A stretch of DNA of 64,000 nucleotides from Zhongshania aquatica (GTDB lineage: Bacteria > Pseudomonadota > Gammaproteobacteria > Pseudomonadales > Spongiibacteraceae), in contig NZ_JANZNQ010000015.1 in assembly GCF_027257955.1 (NCBI RefSeq), positions 39,336-103,335 on the forward strand. Direction: 5' to 3'. Made by a program: the position numbers and the translations under genes. Positions 63,737 to 64,000 of this stretch are shown here, piece by piece. Positions within the stretch are counted from its first letter, which is position 1, and the number at the start of each line of letters is the position of its first letter. The notes under the pieces are model-generated. The model did no database searches. It saw only the letters and a list, made by a program, of their open reading frames with translations, and had not been told where the DNA came from.

Positions 63737-63756
63737 CAAGTGGCTCATACGCGAAC
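63731..63756 (+). other. Left part of a second attC site, interrupted by an IS element
   Basis: AGCTAAC (63731-63737) overlaps the stop codon of the VOC gene exactly as in the intact attC. The remaining site is cut 19 bases later by the IS end at 63757. Confidence 0.6.
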
Positions 63757-64000
63757 TGATCTTGTCCCAATTTAACGGACACCAAAATCTAATAGATGAG
63801 GTGTCCTATGCCAAAATACACAAAGCCAAGAAAGACCTGGCAGTATTCAGATGAATTCAAAGTGAAATCGGTTCAACTGAGTTTGATTGACGGAATTCAA
63901 GTCAAAGAGGTAGCGGACACACTCGACATACATCCGTTCATGCTGTCACGATGGCGAAAAGAGTTTCGCGAAGGCAAGATTGTGGCTGATAAACGTAAAA
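63757..64000 (+). mobile_element. IS3-family insertion sequence, left end (continues off window)
   Basis: Begins TGATCTTGTCCC with the TG start common in IS3-family terminal repeats, followed 50 bases later by a transposase OrfA. Insertion point lies inside an attC site. The right end and target duplication are not in the window. Confidence 0.7.
63808..64000 (+). CDS. IS3-family transposase OrfA, partial
   Basis: 64 visible residues from ATG 63808. WQYSDEFKVKSVQLSLIDGI QVKEVADTLDIHPFMLSRWR KEF is the OrfA helix-turn-helix and start of the leucine-zipper region of IS3-family elements. The frame is open at the window edge; the DDE catalytic OrfB would follow. Confidence 0.85.
   Translation, partial: MPKYTKPRKTWQYSDEFKVKSVQLSLIDGIQVKEVADTLDIHPFMLSRWRKEFREGKIVADKRK

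Noticed and set aside
1..64000. CRISPR arrays, tRNA or rRNA genes
   Set aside because: No regularly spaced direct repeats and no tRNA or rRNA signature sequences were seen in the window.

Overview
The window reads as chromosome of a Gram-negative, polarly flagellated, probably marine gammaproteobacterium. The evidence is a Pseudomonas/Vibrio-type flagellar locus (FlhF/FleN pair, FleQ- and FleR-like sigma54 activators, FliA), a TonB-dependent receptor and a type 2 LeuA. Assignment near Cellvibrionales/Spongiibacteraceae is an inference from gene content only.

Layout. About 1-39.1 kb is a nearly complete flagellar regulon. flgN(partial)-flgM-flgA run leftward and flgBCDEFGHIJKL rightward. Then come a small membrane protein, one flagellin gene (with terminator), flaG, fliD, fliS, fliT-like, a fleQ-like and a fleR-like gene, fliEFGHIJK, fliLMNOPQR-flhB, flhA, flhF, fleN, fliA and a DUF2802 gene. 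Five sites match the sigma54 -24/-12 consensus with correct spacing (before flgA, flgB, fliD, fliL, flhA). A near-perfect sigma28 promoter lies before flgM and a weaker one before flagellin. The regulatory tier is unusual: both enhancer-binding proteins lack their N-terminal regulatory domains and no sensor kinase (fleS/flrB) is present. A 74-codon gene of unknown function sits in its place. Chemotaxis and motor genes do not follow fliA.

39.1-45.2 kb holds a DUF2505 gene, an SMR efflux gene and a TPP-riboswitch-controlled thiamine salvage operon (TonB receptor, thiamine-binding protein, PnuT-like transporter, ThiK-like kinase). A subclass B1 metallo-beta-lactamase gene with all zinc ligands follows the kinase after 30 bp with no visible terminator.

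45.2-61.4 kb is general accessory and metabolic DNA: a VWA protein/anti-sigma/ECF sigma module, a lipoprotein alpha/beta hydrolase, several small membrane proteins, leuA divergent from an Lrp-type regulator, a Rieske protein, DUF2721, a GST-like protein, a DJ-1/PfpI protein, an RDD protein, NDH-2, and a TetR regulator divergent from a SnoaL-like plus Rieske oxygenase pair.

61.4-64 kb is decayed and mobile: two broken antitoxin genes, then gene cassettes separated by a well-formed integron attC site (63262-63375). A second attC start is interrupted by an IS3-family element that runs off the window. No integron integrase is visible.
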